Of a stretch of DNA of 64,000 nt, positions 1-8,195 are shown in pieces. How positions within the stretch are numbered: the first letter of the stretch is position 1; each line of letters begins with the position of its first letter. The position numbers were made by a program, and so were the translations under genes. The stretch is from DASSBG01 sp963800395. GTDB lineage: Bacteria > Pseudomonadota > Gammaproteobacteria > Xanthomonadales > Rhodanobacteraceae. The notes under the pieces are model-generated. The model saw only the letters and a program-made list of their open reading frames with translations. It was not told the origin of the DNA and made no database searches. The DNA lies in NCBI GenBank assembly GCA_963800395.1, contig CAWDBD010000014.1:124001-188000 (forward strand), written 5' to 3'.

Positions 1-1113
1 ATCACACATTGTGTCGAAACCCTGCATCGCGGGGGCCTGGAGCACGTGGTGCTTGATCTGGTGACGCAGCAGCAGGCGCAGGGTCACAAGTGTCAGGTGA
101 TCTGCCTGTTTGACGGCGGTCTTCTGGTTGAGCGGTTCGAGTCAATCGGCGTTCCCGTGCACGTGTGCAAGAAGCGGAGCGGGTTGGACTTGCGGGCGGC
201 GTGGCGGATGCGCCGCCACATTCGTGCGCATGCAACCGACGTGCTGCATACCCATAACAGAACGGCGCATTACTATGCGGTACTGGCGACTCTGGGAAGC
301 CGGCCGACGTCCGTTGTGTGCACCAGCCATGGCATGGGCGCCAGTGGTGAATCGGATCGCCGCGAGAAACTGTTTGCCTTGTGTGTGCCACGTACGGACC
401 GCATCGTTGCTGTCAGCGAGATGGTGCGTCGTCGCATGCTCGAGCGTGGCATCCCCGCGGAAAAACTGACGGTGGCGCACAACGGAATCGATGTAGCGGA
501 GTATGCCGAGCGCAACGCGCAGTCCGGAGCACGGCTGCGCCGTGAACTGGGCCTGGGTGACAATGTTCGCGTGCTGGGAACCGTGGGAAGGCTCAATCGG
601 CTGAAGGACCCGGCGACCCTGATTCGTGCTTTCGCCGAACTGCACGCCAGACACTCGGACACCGTCTTGCTCATGGTTGGAGACGGGTCCTTGCGCGCGG
701 AGATGCAGGCACTGGTGGCCGAGCTCGATCTTGCTGCGGATGTGAAGTTTCTGGGAGACAGGGAGGACGTTGCGGACCTGCTTGCGGGGATGGACATGTT
801 TGTCATGTCGTCCATATCGGAGGGGTTCTCGATTGCCCTGCTTGAAGCCTGCGCCTGCAGTCTTCCCGTGGTGGCGACCCACGTGGGAGGCAATCCCGAG
901 ATCATCACCGATGGCATCAATGGCCGGCTGGTTGCCGCGAGCGATCCTGGCGCACTTGCTGCGGCCATGCTCGAGGTGCTGGACGATCCGCAATGCGCCC
1001 GGCGCTTGGGTGAGGCGGGCAGGGCCTGGGTCATGAAAAATGCGACGCTCACAGCCATGGCTGCGGGCTATGCGGAAATCTACGCTGAATCCCATCGGGG
1101 GACTGGCCCGTGA
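1..1113 (+). CDS. Glycosyltransferase family 4, 5' partial
   Basis: This is a GT-B retaining glycosyltransferase that probably adds a sugar to a lipid-linked exopolysaccharide intermediate at the cytoplasmic face of the membrane. The frame is open from base 1, and the residues before the first GTG (46) read HRGGLEHVVLDL, the usual GT4 N-terminal nucleotide-binding loop, so the true start lies upstream of the window. The C-terminal half has VGRLNRLKDPATLI and the acidic E-x7-E motif EGFSIALLE followed by LPVVATHVGG. It overlaps the next glycosyltransferase by four bases (GTGA), so the two are probably translationally coupled. The sugar donor and acceptor cannot be told from sequence. Confidence 0.9.
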   Translation: MTHCVETLHRGGLEHVVLDLVTQQQAQGHKCQVICLFDGGLLVERFESIGVPVHVCKKRSGLDLRAAWRMRRHIRAHATDVLHTHNRTAHYYAVLATLGSRPTSVVCTSHGMGASGESDRREKLFALCVPRTDRIVAVSEMVRRRMLERGIPAEKLTVAHNGIDVAEYAERNAQSGARLRRELGLGDNVRVLGTVGRLNRLKDPATLIRAFAELHARHSDTVLLMVGDGSLRAEMQALVAELDLAADVKFLGDREDVADLLAGMDMFVMSSISEGFSIALLEACACSLPVVATHVGGNPEIITDGINGRLVAASDPGALAAAMLEVLDDPQCARRLGEAGRAWVMKNATLTAMAAGYAEIYAESHRGTGP

Positions 1114-2265
1114 AGGTGCTGGCGCTGGGCAATCTGTTCCCCAGCCCATGGGACCCCCGCCGCTCGATGTTCAACAGGCAGCAGTTCGAGAATCTGGGGC
1201 GGCTCTGCGAGCTGCATGTCGTGGGTGCGGTGGATTTTCGTCAGCGCTTTCACCCCGCCAGCCCGGTCCCACCTTTTGAGCACTTGCAGGCACGCTGGTT
1301 CACCTTCTGGCACCTGCCGCGCTTCGGGCGGGACTGGCAGGCACAGTGCTGGCTGGCTGCATTGCAGGCGCGGCATGGACGCTGGATCCAACGGCAGCAT
1401 TTCGATTGCCTGCTGGTGAGCTGGGCCTACCCGGACGCGGTCGCGGTGGCCGGTCTGGCGCGGCGGCTGAATTTGCCGTGGGTGGCAAAAGTCCACGGCA
1501 GCGATATCAATGGCCTTGCCGCATCAGGTCGGCGCCGTCGGCGTGTTGCGCGAGCGCTCGCCGATGCCGATGCGATAGTGGCCGTGAGTGAGGCCCTGGC
1601 TGACGGAGTGCGGCAGCTTGGCGTGTCCGAGGCACGCATCCACGTGCTCTACAACGGTGTTGACCGGCAGGCATTCTGCCCCGGCAGTCGCACCCGGGCA
1701 TGCGCTGCACTGGGCCTGGACGCAGAATGCAAACGTATCCTTTACGTGGGCAACCTCAAGGCCAGCAAAGGCTGCCTCGATCTGCTCGATGCGCTGCCCG
1801 AGCTGGTGGCGCGGGAACCGCAGGCCCGGCTGGTGATGGTGGGCGAGGGGCCTGATCGTGCCGCCATCATTCGGCGTATTGGCACTCTCGGTCTTGGCGA
1901 GGCCGTGAGTCTGCCTGGTGCCGTGGCGCACCAGCAACTGCCCGACTGGTTTCGCGCATCCGATCTGCTCTGTTTGCCGAGTCATGCCGAAGGCGTGCCC
2001 AACGTGGTGCTGGAAGCCATGGCCAGTGGCCTGCCGGTCGTGGCTACCCGTGTGGGCGGCATTCCCGAGGTGTTGCCGGACGAGGCAGGCTTGCTGGTTC
2101 CGGTTGCGGACCGCGCTGCGCTGAGCCACCGCACTGCAACAAGGCCTGGCCCGGACGTGGGATACTGCACGCATTGTCGGCCATGCGAGCCGCTTCGATT
2201 GGTCGCAAAATGCCGAGCGTCTGTTCGGCATCCTGCAGGATGCCGTCGCAAGCCGAACCCACTGA
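1110..2265 (+). CDS. Glycosyltransferase family 4 with 3' frameshift
   Basis: A second GT4 enzyme starts at GTG 1110, overlapping the previous stop. It has KVHGSDINGL, a nucleotide-binding region YVGNLKASKGCLDLL, and the E-x7-E motif EGVPNVVLE followed by LPVVATRVGGIPEVLP. After His340 (codon at 2127) the as-read frame becomes unlike any glycosyltransferase and runs on to 2378, into the next gene. If one C of the CC at 2129-2130 is skipped, the frame continues as ALQQGLARTWDTARIVGHAS and stops at 2263-2265, ten bases before the next ATG, giving 384 residues. The one-base insertion is either a sequencing error or a real late frameshift. The last roughly 45 residues are outside the catalytic core, so activity could survive. 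Confidence 0.85.
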
Positions 2266-2274
2266 GGTTCATTG

Positions 2275-2925
2275 ATGTCCCGCAAGCCTTCCAAACAGGA
2301 TCTTCTGCGCTGGTTGCCCGCTTCAATGGTATGGGTGAACGCGCCGCGCGCGGAGGGCCTGAACTATCTCAGCTTTGACGACGGTCCACATCCCGAGCAC
2401 ACGCCGCGCGTGCTTGATCTGCTGGCCGAGTTCGGCATCAAGGCCAGTTTCTTTGTCATAGGCCGTGAGGCCGAACGCTGGCCGGAGCTCGTCAAGCGCA
2501 TTGCTGCCGAAGGCCATGCCCTGGGCAATCACAGCTGGAGTCATCCGCGCTTTGGAGAACTGACAGTGGATGCGCAGGTGGCCGAGATCGATCGTTGCGA
2601 CGCCGTTCTCGAGGCATTTGACGGCCAGCGACGCCACCCGTTCCGGCCGCCACGCGGCGAATTGTCACCCGGGCTCCTGTGGCGCTTGTGGCGGCGCGGT
2701 CAGCGGGTGATCTACTGGACACGCGACAGCCTGGATTATCAGTCGCGGCCGCCTGCCGAGCTGGCTGCGGGATTGCACGAGCCGCCCGTGACCGCCGGGG
2801 ATATTGTGCTGATGCACGATGATGCCGATTGCGCCCGGGTCATGCTGACGCAGTTGCTGCCGTACTGGCGCGATCTGGGTCTGCGCTTTGCGCCACTGCC
2901 GCCGCTGACAGAGGAGGCCAGGTGA
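2275..2925 (+). CDS. Polysaccharide deacetylase (NodB/CE4 family)
   Basis: This is a 216-residue carbohydrate esterase 4 protein, expected to remove acetyl groups from N-acetylated sugars of the exopolysaccharide. The metal-binding and catalytic motifs are visible: LSFDDGP (motif 1, with the Asp pair) and HSWSHP (motif 2, the metal histidines). RPPRGELS and DIVLMHDD fit motifs 3 and 5. ATG 2275 is preferred over TTG 2272. There is no signal peptide, so the product appears cytoplasmic or membrane-peripheral, unlike many secreted relatives. It follows the two glycosyltransferases closely and its TGA overlaps the next ATG (ATGA-type junction). Confidence 0.88.
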   Translation: MSRKPSKQDLLRWLPASMVWVNAPRAEGLNYLSFDDGPHPEHTPRVLDLLAEFGIKASFFVIGREAERWPELVKRIAAEGHALGNHSWSHPRFGELTVDAQVAEIDRCDAVLEAFDGQRRHPFRPPRGELSPGLLWRLWRRGQRVIYWTRDSLDYQSRPPAELAAGLHEPPVTAGDIVLMHDDADCARVMLTQLLPYWRDLGLRFAPLPPLTEEAR

Positions 2926-4091
2926 TGATTGTCGCACTGGGACTCGTGGTGTTGCTGATCGTGGCCCTGACGCTGTTCCTGGTCGCCATACGTGCCCGCA
3001 ACATGCAGATATGGCTGGGCAGTCTGATCCGTCAGCGGCGTCGGCCAGCCGTGCAAGGGCCGGTGCACGTCATGTTCTGTTTTGTCGATCATTTCGAGCC
3101 GCAATGGGGCAGGCCGGACCTGGCCACCGAGCGCAGTCGCGTGGACCGCTGGTGCCGGGACTACCGCATACTGGCTGCGCGCCATCGCGATGCCGATGGG
3201 CGCATGCCGCAGCACACGTTTTTCTACCCGGAAGAGGAATACCGCGAGGAGCACCTGGCCAAGCTTGCCGACCTGTGCCGTGAAGGTTATGGCGAAATCG
3301 AAGTGCACCTGCACCACGACAACGACACGGAAGCCAACTTTCGCGAGTGCATCAACCGCTTCAACCAGACCCTGAGCGAGAAACATGGTGCCCTGGCCCG
3401 CGATCCGGTTACCGGACAATTGCGTTTCGCCTTTATCCACGGCAACTGGAGCCTGGACAATTCGCGTGCCGATGGTCGCTGGTGCGGACTCAACAATGAG
3501 CTGATTCTGCTGCGGGAGCTGGGCTGCTACGCCGACCTGACCCTGCCTTCGGCGCCCAGCGACACGCAAACATCCACCATCAACAGCATCTACTACGCGA
3601 CCGATGATCCCGACCGGCCAAAATCGCACGACAAGGGCGAGCGGGTGCGTGTGGGCGGACAGCCGGTGGGCGACCTGATGATCATCCAGGGCCCGCTGGG
3701 CCTGAACTGGCGCAGCCGTCGCTTCGGCATCATCCCGCGCATCGAGAACGCAGACATCCGTCGCTCGTCGCCACCGACGACAGACCGTGTTGACGCCTGG
3801 GTGCGGACCGGTATCCATGTCGAGGACCGGCCCGAATGGGTCTTCATCAAGATTCACACGCACGGCACCCAGGATCACGATATGGACACCTTGCTCGGGG
3901 CGCCGGCCGAGGCCATGCACGCGCATCTGGAGTCCCGCTACAACAACGGCAAGACGCATGTGCTGCACTATGTGACGGCGCGCGAGATGTACAACATCAT
4001 CAAGGCTGCCGAGGCCGGGCATGCGGGCGATCCGGCAGCGTTCCGCGACTTCGAACTGAAACCCCCGCCGGCAAGTGCCGGAGCTGGCTGA
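2925..4091 (+). CDS. Membrane-anchored protein of exopolysaccharide locus, deacetylase-like
   Basis: I do not recognise a named family for this 388-residue protein. It has one N-terminal hydrophobic helix (residues 2-22), then a soluble domain with short His/Asp clusters: MFCFVDHFEP, HLHHDND (residues 128-134), FIHGNWSLDN and FIKIHTHG. These resemble the metal-binding strands of NodB-like or related sugar-active barrels, and proteins of this look are common in exopolysaccharide loci. ATG 2925 overlaps the deacetylase stop, so it is co-translated with it. A catalytic role on the polysaccharide is inference from the motifs and neighbours. Confidence 0.7.
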   Translation: MIVALGLVVLLIVALTLFLVAIRARNMQIWLGSLIRQRRRPAVQGPVHVMFCFVDHFEPQWGRPDLATERSRVDRWCRDYRILAARHRDADGRMPQHTFFYPEEEYREEHLAKLADLCREGYGEIEVHLHHDNDTEANFRECINRFNQTLSEKHGALARDPVTGQLRFAFIHGNWSLDNSRADGRWCGLNNELILLRELGCYADLTLPSAPSDTQTSTINSIYYATDDPDRPKSHDKGERVRVGGQPVGDLMIIQGPLGLNWRSRRFGIIPRIENADIRRSSPPTTDRVDAWVRTGIHVEDRPEWVFIKIHTHGTQDHDMDTLLGAPAEAMHAHLESRYNNGKTHVLHYVTAREMYNIIKAAEAGHAGDPAAFRDFELKPPPASAGAG

Positions 4092-4092
4092 C

Positions 4093-4869
4093 ATGGGTGG
4101 CGACCTGGTCAGCGTGATCATGCCGGTGTACAACGCCGGGCGCTGGTTGCGCCAGGCGATCGATTCGGTGCGGGCACAGACACATGAGCATTGGGAATTG
4201 CTGGCCGTGGACGACGGGTCCTGCGACGAGTCACCCGAAATACTTGCCGATTTTGCGCAGCGCGACAGACGTATTCGGGTCCTGACTCAGGCCAATGCAG
4301 GGGTCGCCGCAGCCCGCAATCGGGCCATGGCTGAAGCCCGCGGGGACTACGTGGCCTTGCTCGATGCCGACGACTGGTGGCAGCCGCTCAAGCTGGAGCG
4401 ACAACTCGCTTGTCTGCGCCGCAGCGGCAGCAGCATTTGCTATGCGCCCTATCAGCGTGTCGACGAACAGGGACGAGTGCTGGGCACGGTTGTGCCGCCC
4501 GCCCGCGTTACCCACCGTGACATGCTGGACAGCAACTACATCGGCAACCTGACGGGGATGTATGCGCGCCGCATCGGCGATGCAGTGTTCCGCGATATCG
4601 GCCATGAAGACTACGTGTTCTGGCTGGAGCAGGTGCGACGTGCCGGCTCGGCGACGCGCGTGCCCGGCACCGAGCCGCTGGCTGCGTATCGGGTGCGCGA
4701 GCACTCCTTGTCAGGCAACAAGTTGCGCGCGGCCCGCTGGCAATGGACCATTTATCGCACGGTCGAGCATCTGGGCGTGCTCAGCGCTGCGCGGCACATG
4801 CTGCGCTATGCTTGGCATGCACTGGCGAAACGTCGACCCGGTGTGACTGACGAGAGCGACGAATCATGA
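4093..4869 (+). CDS. Glycosyltransferase family 2
   Basis: This is a GT-A fold glycosyltransferase of 258 residues, probably adding one sugar of the exopolysaccharide repeat. The N-terminus has SVIMPVYNAGRWLRQAIDSV, then VDDGSCDES for the nucleotide and LLDADDWW, the metal-binding DxD motif. There are no transmembrane segments, so it is likely cytosolic and membrane-associated. ATG 4093 lies just after the preceding stop (4089-4091); an in-frame GTG at 4075 is possible but would overlap the previous gene. Its end overlaps the next gene by four bases. Confidence 0.88.
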   Translation: MGGDLVSVIMPVYNAGRWLRQAIDSVRAQTHEHWELLAVDDGSCDESPEILADFAQRDRRIRVLTQANAGVAAARNRAMAEARGDYVALLDADDWWQPLKLERQLACLRRSGSSICYAPYQRVDEQGRVLGTVVPPARVTHRDMLDSNYIGNLTGMYARRIGDAVFRDIGHEDYVFWLEQVRRAGSATRVPGTEPLAAYRVREHSLSGNKLRAARWQWTIYRTVEHLGVLSAARHMLRYAWHALAKRRPGVTDESDES

Positions 4870-5870
4870 ATGCGAGAGCTGTCACCACCATCATCATCAG
4901 CCCGCGTGATCGCTACACCGGCCTGCTTGACTGCATCACCGGCCTGTACCGGAACACGCCGCAGCCGTTCAAGCTCTGGGTGCTCGACCTGGACTACCCG
5001 GAGCGGGTCATGGCCCCGGTGCGTCGCTATCTTGCTGACAAGCCGGGTGCCCGGATCATCGCGCTGGGTCTGCGTGTACCGATGGCGGCTCTGGCCCGGG
5101 TCCGCAACGACATCGATACGGACAGCGTGGTGCTGCTGGACAATGACACGCGCGTCAGCGAAGGCTGGCTGCCGCCCTTGCTGGCGGCGCTGAAGGGCGA
5201 TGTCGCCGTGGTCACGCCGCTTACCCTGGAGCGCCTTGGCGTGGATGCCGGTGCCGCGCTGCGCAATCATCTGTACACCGGTGATCTGCGCCGGGTCGAG
5301 GCGGAAGGCCGTTCCTGGCTGATTGAACAGAAATATCATCGGCGCATGCCGGTGGACGATATTCCCCGCGAGCCTGCCGACACAGGTACTTTCGAGCTGC
5401 ATTGCGTCATGTTCGACAGCGCCACCTTCAAGGCTATCGAGCTTCCCGAGGCTGTCGTCCGTGAACATCTGGACATTGCCCTGCAGATCCGCGCGCGTGG
5501 TCAGCGCATGCGCGTGGAGCCGGCCTCGACCGTTATCTTCGACAACCTCGGCACACGCATGCACCGCAGCGACATGCGTTACTTCTGGTTTCGCTGGAGT
5601 CGAAGAAGAACCGCCCATTCAGCGCGGCTGTTCGAACAGCGCTGGGGGCAGCGCTTCTACACCGAGCAGGCCATAGACAACTGGGTGATCCGGCGCAAGA
5701 GCTTTCTGCTGGCGCGTTGGCTGGGCTTGCCCATTGGCGCCGCCAACAAGGTTGCCGGACTGGCCCGGCGCCTGTTCTGCCGCAACTGGGATCCGCTCAC
5801 CGACGCCGAGGCCGAGTCGCAGCCGCTGGCTGCAGGTGAGCCGGCCCAGCTCAGTCACGTGGTTCGCTGA
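4866..5870 (+). CDS. Glycosyltransferase family 2-like protein
   Basis: A 334-residue protein with a GT-A-like N-terminus: VTTIIISPRDRYTGLLDCI, then VVLLDNDTRVSEGWLPPLL, where DND is in the DxD position. The rest (RSWLIEQKYHRRMPVDDIP, FELHCVMFDSATFKAIELP) resembles the acceptor region of GT2 enzymes of capsule and EPS clusters. It is the last gene of the plus-strand EPS run and overlaps the previous gene (ATGA). The sugar specificity is unknown. Confidence 0.8.
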   Translation: MNARAVTTIIISPRDRYTGLLDCITGLYRNTPQPFKLWVLDLDYPERVMAPVRRYLADKPGARIIALGLRVPMAALARVRNDIDTDSVVLLDNDTRVSEGWLPPLLAALKGDVAVVTPLTLERLGVDAGAALRNHLYTGDLRRVEAEGRSWLIEQKYHRRMPVDDIPREPADTGTFELHCVMFDSATFKAIELPEAVVREHLDIALQIRARGQRMRVEPASTVIFDNLGTRMHRSDMRYFWFRWSRRRTAHSARLFEQRWGQRFYTEQAIDNWVIRRKSFLLARWLGLPIGAANKVAGLARRLFCRNWDPLTDAEAESQPLAAGEPAQLSHVVR

Positions 5871-5953
5871 CCTTTCCAGCGCACGGGACTGGTGGAGCAG
5901 GCGGTGTCCCGATGCAGTGGCGTGGGTCCAGAAATCCGGGCGATTGCGACTAA

Positions 5954-6239
5954 GGACCCTCTGATTGACCCTGAGCAGGTGTCACCCATGGTGTCTGTTC
6001 GCAAGTCAAGGCGCACTGGCGCAGGCAGGCTGGTGGCCTGTCAAGTCTGTGCAACGCAGGATTGTGGACAGACAACCTGGGCCCAACTTGTTGATTCTGA
6101 ACGCCTGGGTGACGTCCAGAAAGCCCGCATCCCGCGCCGCGCGGCTTGTCCAGGCAGCCCAGCCTGCACGGCGCCGCGCGACACGAACTGCGGACTTTCT
6201 GGACGTCATGCCACCTACTCAGGGTCAATCAGAGGGTCC
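5954..6239. mobile_element. MITE, 286 bp, IS5-type CTAA target duplication
   Basis: The two ends are inverted repeats: the first 22 bases from each end are identical (beginning GGACCCTCTGATTG) and similarity continues to about base 28. The element is flanked by CTAA at 5950-5953 and at 6240-6243, a 4-bp YTAR target duplication as made by IS5-family transposases. It encodes no transposase. Inside, 6110-6207 forms a second long imperfect inverted repeat, with arms starting TGACGTCCAGAAAG. It was probably mobilised in trans by a full-length element elsewhere. The right-hand CTAA contains the stop codon (TAG on the minus strand) of the adjacent VCBS gene. Confidence 0.8.
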
Positions 6240-7946
6240 CTAACCGCCGTTGCAATCCCCAGCGGGTGGTGCTTGCGGGATCTTGCCGGCACGGACGGCA
6301 GCCTCGCGGCTGCGTTCGGCGCGGCTGCCGCTGCGGTCTCCGGGGAGGTCGCGGGCCACGGTTTGTGTGCTGTTGCTGCACCCTCCTCCCGGGTCGGAGC
6401 CGGGACCGGGGTCCGGCGGTGGCGACGGTGGCGGGCCGGTATCCTGCGGCTGCGTGCAACCGCCAGGCGGATCGAGTGGCCAGTCATTGCCCGGTTGCCA
6501 GTTCTCCAGCAGACAGCCGTTGGGATAGGCGATGACCTCCTGATTGGTGTCCAGGCTGGGGTAACGGTGGCTCGGGCCACCATGTGGCCAGGTCACAACC
6601 AGGTCGGCGGTGCTGTTGGGCCCGACGCCGGTGGCCAGCCAGGTTTGCGGGTGCTGGTTGCTGGCCTGCACCTGCAGATGGGCGAGCAGGGTGTTGGTGC
6701 CGGGCTTGTACCAGCGCACGTCGGCGCCGAGGCCGTCGCTGTTCAGGCCTTCGCCACGCACGCGCACCTTCATCCAGCGGTTGGATCCGGTATTGGTGGT
6801 GTTGCGCCAGATACCGGCATTGGTGCCGGTCTGGGTCTTGAGCACGTCCAGGCGGCCATCGTTGTCGAAGTCGGCCACGGAGGCGCGGCTCTTGGCCGAC
6901 TCGCTGCCGGCGGTGGCAGGGCCGAGATCGACCCCGGTGATGGCGAAATGCATGTTGCCGAGGTTGTGAATCAAGGTGACCTGGGGCGCGTAGCTGGCGC
7001 CGGCGACGAGCACATCCTGCAGGCCGTCGTTGTCGAGATCGGCGGTCAGCAAGTTGCCGTAGCCGGTCCACCATGCGGTGCCGTGCATGTTGGCCAGGCC
7101 GGATGCGGCGGTGACATCGGTGAAGCTGCCGTTGCCATTGTTGCGGTACACGTGCATGCCGTCGACACCGTTCTTGGGCTCGGACATGGTGAGGATGTCG
7201 GTGTCGCCATCGTTGTCGAGGTCGGTCATGGCCATCAGGTTGGTGGTACCCACCAGGCCTGGCACGCTGACCCAGCTCAGGTTGCCGGCATTGTTTTTCC
7301 AGTAGCCGCCGGCGCCCGGCTGCAGCAGGTCGACCCAGCCATCGCCGTTGAGGTCGGCGGCATTGCGGTAGCCGGACTGGCCTGCAGCGGGGGCAATCGA
7401 TGTGCCGTTGAGGGCATCTTCGATCGCGCGGTTTTCGTGCACGATGTCGAGGCGGTCGTCGCCGTTGATGTCGGCCACGATGCAGTGCTCGTTGCAGGCC
7501 GACTGCTTCTCGGTGAACAAGGGCGTGTGTGCGCCAGTGGGTGTGCCGTTGAGGTAGCGCGCCGCAAGCGTGGTGTAGTCCCAGGTCCAGAAATCCTGGC
7601 GGCCGTCGCCGTCGAAGTCGATCAGGGTGACCCAGCCGCTGCCACGCGGCAGGCTGGGATCTGCAATGTAGTAATGCACCTGGCTGTTGCTGGTCAGGTC
7701 GAATCGATTGGAGCCGTCACAGCGGTTCACCCAGAGCCGGCTGGTCGCAGGGTTCTCGTGATCGAATATCCAGGCGTCGTAGCAGCCATCGCCGTTGAAG
7801 TCGGTCCACATGGCATCGAAGCGGTAGTTCGAATTGGCCATCGTGTCCAGACTGCTCTGTGTGACATTCTGGAATGCGAAGGGCGGTGATGCCCGGCAAA
7901 TGGTTGCAGCAAGAACGAGGGCGAGCGCAAACAGCCATGGCCCCAT
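6240..7946 (-). CDS. Secreted VCBS/FG-GAP repeat protein (copy 1)
   Basis: This 568-residue secreted protein has a signal peptide (MGPWLFALALVLAATICRA) and about seven VCBS/FG-GAP repeats carrying calcium loops such as DFNGDGCYD, DFDGDGRQD, DLNGDGWVD and DLDNDGLQD. The following WMKVRVRGEGLNSDGLGADV and VTWPHGG segment resembles an ASPIC/UnbV domain, the CRTAC1-like architecture. Such beta-propellers bind calcium and usually mediate adhesion or carbohydrate contacts outside the cell. Start 7946 is chosen because it begins the signal peptide; an upstream ATG at 8030 gives an unlikely leader. The C-terminus has a Pro/Gly-rich tail absent from the neighbour and ends at a MITE boundary. Confidence 0.82.
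   Translation of the reverse strand: MGPWLFALALVLAATICRASPPFAFQNVTQSSLDTMANSNYRFDAMWTDFNGDGCYDAWIFDHENPATSRLWVNRCDGSNRFDLTSNSQVHYYIADPSLPRGSGWVTLIDFDGDGRQDFWTWDYTTLAARYLNGTPTGAHTPLFTEKQSACNEHCIVADINGDDRLDIVHENRAIEDALNGTSIAPAAGQSGYRNAADLNGDGWVDLLQPGAGGYWKNNAGNLSWVSVPGLVGTTNLMAMTDLDNDGDTDILTMSEPKNGVDGMHVYRNNGNGSFTDVTAASGLANMHGTAWWTGYGNLLTADLDNDGLQDVLVAGASYAPQVTLIHNLGNMHFAITGVDLGPATAGSESAKSRASVADFDNDGRLDVLKTQTGTNAGIWRNTTNTGSNRWMKVRVRGEGLNSDGLGADVRWYKPGTNTLLAHLQVQASNQHPQTWLATGVGPNSTADLVVTWPHGGPSHRYPSLDTNQEVIAYPNGCLLENWQPGNDWPLDPPGGCTQPQDTGPPPSPPPDPGPGSDPGGGCSNSTQTVARDLPGDRSGSRAERSREAAVRAGKIPQAPPAGDCNGG
6598..7455 (-). repeat. 858-bp segment shared with 8344-9201
   Basis: This stretch of VCBS copy 1 matches 8344-9201 of copy 2 with no gap and, by eye, one mismatch (A at 6858, G at 8604). 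Sequence on both sides is clearly diverged although the proteins remain similar. That pattern fits gene conversion between tandem paralogs, or a recent partial re-duplication, not simple conservation. Confidence 0.9.
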
Positions 7947-8195
7947 GGATTTCAGGGCATGCAGACTACCAGTGCGATGAAAGGGGCCGGGCTCCAGGGG
8001 TGAGTCCGGCCAGCAAGTCGCTTTGTGCATTGCGAGCAGCCAGTCAGGGGCCTGGTCGGCATCTTACACTTCTTGAATCCGGAAAAGTGAAACTCTTGTA
8101 AGCACGCGAGCCGCTCCTGCCGCTCTCATGCCTTCTGCGCCGGATTCAGGCTGGATGGGGCGTTTGCAGCGGCCCCGGTCAGTTGCGCACCGGCC

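Noticed and set aside
2739..4133. 464-residue minus-strand frame across the EPS genes
   Set aside because: It spans two overlapping plus-strand genes with clear motifs and has no ribosome site or domain.
5892..7889. 665-residue plus-strand open frame, rich in Gly/Val/Ala
   Set aside because: It is the antisense shadow of the VCBS repeat gene and the MITE; the opposite strand has a signal peptide and calcium loops, while this frame shows only periodic low-complexity sequence. A similar shadow opposite VCBS copy 2 (8199-9461) was rejected for the same reason.
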